A DNA stretch of 8,846 nucleotides, from NCBI GenBank assembly GCA_020350085.1, contig CP070706.1, positions 207,096 to 215,941 of the forward strand, in the 5' to 3' direction. This DNA comes from Acidobacteriota bacterium (GTDB taxonomy: Bacteria > Acidobacteriota > Polarisedimenticolia > J045). Of the stretch, positions 6,686 through 8,846 are shown in pieces (within the stretch, counting starts at the first letter, position 1; each line of letters begins with the position of its first letter). Position numbers and translations under genes: made by a program. The notes beneath the pieces were generated by a model. That model ran no database searches. It worked only from the letters and a program-made list of their open reading frames with translations, and was not told where the DNA came from.

Positions 6686-7149
6686 GTCTTTCTCCCGTGT
6701 CGTGGCGGTCTCGCGCGCGCTGGCTCGTCATCGCTCGCCGTCAATGGTCCTCTCGCTCCGCGAAGGTCTTCGAGCCTCGTGTGCTCGAGCAGCGCGAGAT
6801 AGCCCGCGCGGAGCTTCGCCCACTCGTCGTGGATCGCGCACGGCGCGTCTTCCGAGCACTCCGGCCGTCCCAGCAAACACCCCTGCCAGCGGCCGAGCTG
6901 GTCGATCGGCTCGACGATCTCGAGCAGGCTGATCGCCGCTGCCGGCCGGGCCAGACGGAACCCGCCCCCGAGTCCCTTGCGCGACTCGAGCAGGCCCCAG
7001 CGCGCCAGCTCCTGGAGCAGCTTGCCGAGGTAGTTCGCGGGCGCCTCGACCGCACGGGCGAGCGCGCCGGCACCGGAGTAGTCGCCTTCCGGCAGCTCGG
7101 CCAGCTGGCTCAGGGCGCGCACGGCGTGCAGTGCGGTGCTGGAAATCAC
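6682..7149 (-). CDS. Rrf2-family Fe-S transcriptional regulator
   Basis: A 155-residue winged-helix regulator of the Rrf2 family (IscR, NsrR, RsrR, CymR). The N-terminal HTH is clear: ISSTALHAVRALSQLAE at 2-18, the recognition region ANYLGKLLQELARWGLLES at 38-56, and the wing GLGGGFRLARP at 59-69. Three cysteines, C91, C98 and C104 (CLLGRPECSEDAPC), stand where IscR and NsrR hold their Fe-S cluster, so it probably senses NO, O2 or redox state. I take the GTG at 7149 as start because family members begin a few residues before TALHAVRAL and a GGGAG site precedes it; a GTG at 7200 in the same frame would add 17 atypical residues and has no ribosome site. It is the first gene of the minus-strand set and overlaps the hemerythrin gene by 4 bases. 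A palindrome about 55 bases upstream of the start is its likely operator, implying autoregulation. Confidence 0.9.
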   Translation of the reverse strand: MISSTALHAVRALSQLAELPEGDYSGAGALARAVEAPANYLGKLLQELARWGLLESRKGLGGGFRLARPAAAISLLEIVEPIDQLGRWQGCLLGRPECSEDAPCAIHDEWAKLRAGYLALLEHTRLEDLRGARGPLTASDDEPARARPPRHGRKT

Positions 7150-7153
7150 GGCG

Positions 7154-7158
7154 CTCCC
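7154..7158 (-). promoter_or_regulatory. Ribosome binding site supporting the Rrf2 GTG start
   Basis: GGGAG on the coding strand lies 4 bases before the GTG at 7149-7147. The spacing is short but it is the only such site near either candidate start. Confidence 0.4.
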
Positions 7159-7203
7159 GGTGGAGCCCTCGTCGGCTCGGGCCGGCGAGGGTGAGATCAC
7201 GCG

Positions 7204-7242
7204 GCAAATTTAAGATACTCGCATGTGATTATCGAACTTTGC
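7204..7242. promoter_or_regulatory. Long palindrome, probable Rrf2 operator/promoter
   Basis: An AT-rich 39-base island in otherwise GC-rich DNA forms an imperfect inverted repeat centred on CATG (7222-7225). The core 7214-7233 reads GATACTCGCATGTGATTATC and matches its own reverse complement at 16 of 20 positions; allowing a one-base offset, the symmetry extends outward to GCAAA (7204-7208) and TTTGC (7238-7242). Minus-strand TATCTT (7217-7212) and TAAATT (7212-7207) are possible -10 boxes within it, so a bound dimer would block the promoter of the Rrf2-hemerythrin-octaheme-porin set. I see no second copy in the window. Confidence 0.6.
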
Positions 7243-7257
7243 GCCGCCGCGCGCAAC

Positions 7258-7303
7258 CCGACTTTTCTGCGTCGGCCGGGGCAGCAGGGGCCCGTCTGCG
7301 CCC
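7258..7303 (-). terminator. Two hairpins after rny
   Basis: Just past the rny stop, the minus strand can fold into an 8-bp GC stem with one bulged base (GGGC and GCAG at 7303-7296 pairing with CTGC and GCCC at 7287-7279; loop of 8), then a 5-bp stem CCGAC/GTCGG (7275-7271 with 7262-7258). No T-run follows, so intrinsic termination is uncertain, but the position fits a transcript 3' end that separates rny from the Rrf2 promoter. Confidence 0.4.
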
Positions 7304-7313
7304 GTGACCTCGA

Positions 7314-8846
7314 CTAGCGCGCGACGGCCTGTGCGCGCAGCTCGCGGATGACGGTGACCTTGATGCGACCCGGGTAGTCCATTTCGCTCTGGATGCGCTG
7401 GGACAGGTCGTGGGCCATCAGCGCCACGTGATCGTCGTCGACCTTCTTCGTCTCGACGATCACGCGCAGCTCGCGGCCTGCCTGCAGCGCGTAGCAGCGC
7501 GCGACCCCATCGAACGAGCTGCCCAGCTCTTCGAGCTTCTTGACCCGGCGGATGTAGTCCACCGTGGTGCGCCGCCGCGCTCCGGGACGGCCTCCCGAGA
7601 GCGAGTCGGCCGCCGCGACGAGCACGGCGATCGGGTGGATGACGTCGCAATCGTCGTGGTGCGATTCGATGGCGTTGATGACGACGTCGGGCTCACCGTA
7701 GCGCCGCGCCAGCTCACCACCTATTTCGGGATGTGTTCCCTCGCGCTCGAAGTCGACCGCCTTGCCGATGTCGTGCAGCAGGGCGGCACGCTGCGCGAGC
7801 TTTTGGTCCAGGCCCAGCTCTGCCGCCAACATGCCGCACACGTGCGCGCACTCCTTGACGTGCTCGAGCACGTTCTGACCGTAGCTGGAGCGGAAAGCGA
7901 GCCGACCGAGCAACGCCACCAGCTCGGGGTGGACCTTGTCGATGCCGAACTCCTCGATCGCAGCGCGGCCGGCGCGCAAGATCTCCTGCTCGACCTTACG
8001 CCGCGTCTGGGTCACGATCTGCTGGATCTTGCGCGGGTGAACCACGCCACCTTCGATCAGCTTCTCGAGCGAGCGCCGCGCGATTTCGCGACGAACAGGG
8101 TGAAAGCCGCTGATGATCGCTTGCTCGGGATTCTCGTCCAAGACGAGCTGCATGCCGGTCAGCTTTTCGAAGGCACGAATGTTGCGCCCCTCGGTGCCGA
8201 TGATCCGTCCGCGCATCGTCGAATCCGGCAACTTGACGTACGACAGCGAGCGCTCGGCCGCGTAGTCGGACGCGATCCGCTCGATGGCGAGGGCGATGAT
8301 CTTCTGGGCCTGCACGTCCGCCTGTTGCTGTGCCCGCTCCTTGATCGCCCGCACTTCGGCGGCAGCGCTCTGACGCACCTCGGCGCGCAGCGTCTCGAGC
8401 AGCTGCCGGCGCGCTTCGTCGCGCGGAAGGGCCGAGACTTCCTCCAGCCTGACGAGCACCTGCTCCGTGAGCCGATCGAGCTCGGCCCTGGCTGCCGTCT
8501 GCTCCTCGCGCCGCGTCTCGAGCTCGCGTTCCCGACGCCCGACGAGCTGATCCCGGCGCGTCAGTGCGCGGTCGCGATCGACCAGCCGCCGGTGGCGGCG
8601 CTCGGTCTCTTCCTCGGACTCCTCGAGCTGCTTTCTTCGGTGGCCCTCTTCCTGTTCCCAGGACTCGAGGCGCCGCGCCTGCTCCGCTTCGGCCGCAGCG
8701 ATGTGTGCCCGGACTTCCTCTTCCGCGCGTTCGCGGGTGGTGGCGAGGATTCGCTCCGCGTCTTCGTTCGCGCGCCCGACGACGCCGCGCGCGCGCCATG
8801 CGGCGACGAGCCAGCCCGCGCGGGCCCCCGCGCCGCAAAGCGTCGC
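7314..8846 (-). CDS. rny: Ribonuclease Y (partial at right edge)
   Basis: Membrane-anchored endoribonuclease Y, which starts mRNA decay in many bacteria. The frame is open to the last base of the window, giving 510 residues; perhaps 10-20 N-terminal residues, including the start, are missing. Order of parts (numbering from the window edge): the end of a membrane segment (AGWLVAAW, about 10-17); a long charged coiled coil rich in Glu, Arg and Ala, about 25-165; a KH RNA-binding domain with GxxG as GRIIGTEGRN (G217, G220); and an HD metal-dependent phosphohydrolase domain with HDIGK (H358, D359), preceded by NVLEHVKECAHVCG and followed by ESHHDD. The C-terminal domain ends normally at TAG 7316-7314. 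A shorter frame from ATG 8459 would lose the coiled coil and anchor and is not the real start. The KH loop has GTEG, where I recall GREG in common homologues. It is a housekeeping gene, transcribed apart from the downstream set. Confidence 0.95.
   Translation of the reverse strand, partial: ATLCGAGARAGWLVAAWRARGVVGRANEDAERILATTRERAEEEVRAHIAAAEAEQARRLESWEQEEGHRRKQLEESEEETERRHRRLVDRDRALTRRDQLVGRRERELETRREEQTAARAELDRLTEQVLVRLEEVSALPRDEARRQLLETLRAEVRQSAAAEVRAIKERAQQQADVQAQKIIALAIERIASDYAAERSLSYVKLPDSTMRGRIIGTEGRNIRAFEKLTGMQLVLDENPEQAIISGFHPVRREIARRSLEKLIEGGVVHPRKIQQIVTQTRRKVEQEILRAGRAAIEEFGIDKVHPELVALLGRLAFRSSYGQNVLEHVKECAHVCGMLAAELGLDQKLAQRAALLHDIGKAVDFEREGTHPEIGGELARRYGEPDVVINAIESHHDDCDVIHPIAVLVAAADSLSGGRPGARRRTTVDYIRRVKKLEELGSSFDGVARCYALQAGRELRVIVETKKVDDDHVALMAHDLSQRIQSEMDYPGRIKVTVIRELRAQAVAR

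Noticed and set aside
7996..8838. Arg-rich minus-strand frame overlapping rny
   Set aside because: It is a shifted frame of the RNase Y coiled coil, which is open in its own frame to the window edge.

Overview
The window is high-GC DNA (about 65-68% by eye) with GTG starts and tightly packed, often 4-bp-overlapping genes. It suggests a Gram-negative bacterium of the deltaproteobacterial sort (Myxococcota, Desulfobacterota or Binatota-like). The Gram-negative call rests on an outer-membrane beta-barrel protein and a periplasmic multiheme cytochrome; the finer placement is a guess. Nothing in it is a recognisable insertion sequence, CRISPR array, tRNA or rRNA.

Layout. Bases 1 to about 230 are different in composition (about 52% GC) and carry an unrecognised open frame on the minus strand. 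They abut, at a sharp junction, the 5'-truncated gene of an M49 (dipeptidyl-peptidase III-like) zinc peptidase on the plus strand (255-1772), so the left edge may be an assembly chimera or a real rearrangement. All other genes are on the minus strand and read right to left. RNase Y (rny, 7314-8846) runs off the right edge and ends in two hairpins. After a 160-base gap holding a strong palindrome come four genes in a row: an Rrf2-family Fe-S regulator (6682-7149), a hemerythrin-like di-iron protein (6077-6685), an octaheme hydroxylamine-oxidoreductase-type cytochrome c (4367-6024, interrupted by a frameshift) and an alginate-export-like outer-membrane barrel (3123-4370). A second transcription unit follows: a soluble S24/S26 signal-peptidase-like serine peptidase (2346-3047) overlapping a DEDDh exonuclease (1756-2349), which meets the M49 gene tail to tail.

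How the genes may work together. The Rrf2-hemerythrin-octaheme-porin set is the heart of the window. Rrf2 proteins with three cysteines bind Fe-S clusters and often sense NO or redox state; hemerythrin-like proteins handle O2, NO or iron; octaheme HAO-family proteins act on hydroxylamine, nitrite or NO in the periplasm; the barrel would provide an outer-membrane passage. My inference is an NO/nitrite/hydroxylamine-responsive operon controlled by its own Rrf2 protein through the palindrome at 7204-7242. The octaheme gene is broken exactly at its sixth heme motif. One inserted base would restore both the frame and the CxxCH motif, so the break may be a sequencing error, a small deletion or recent decay.
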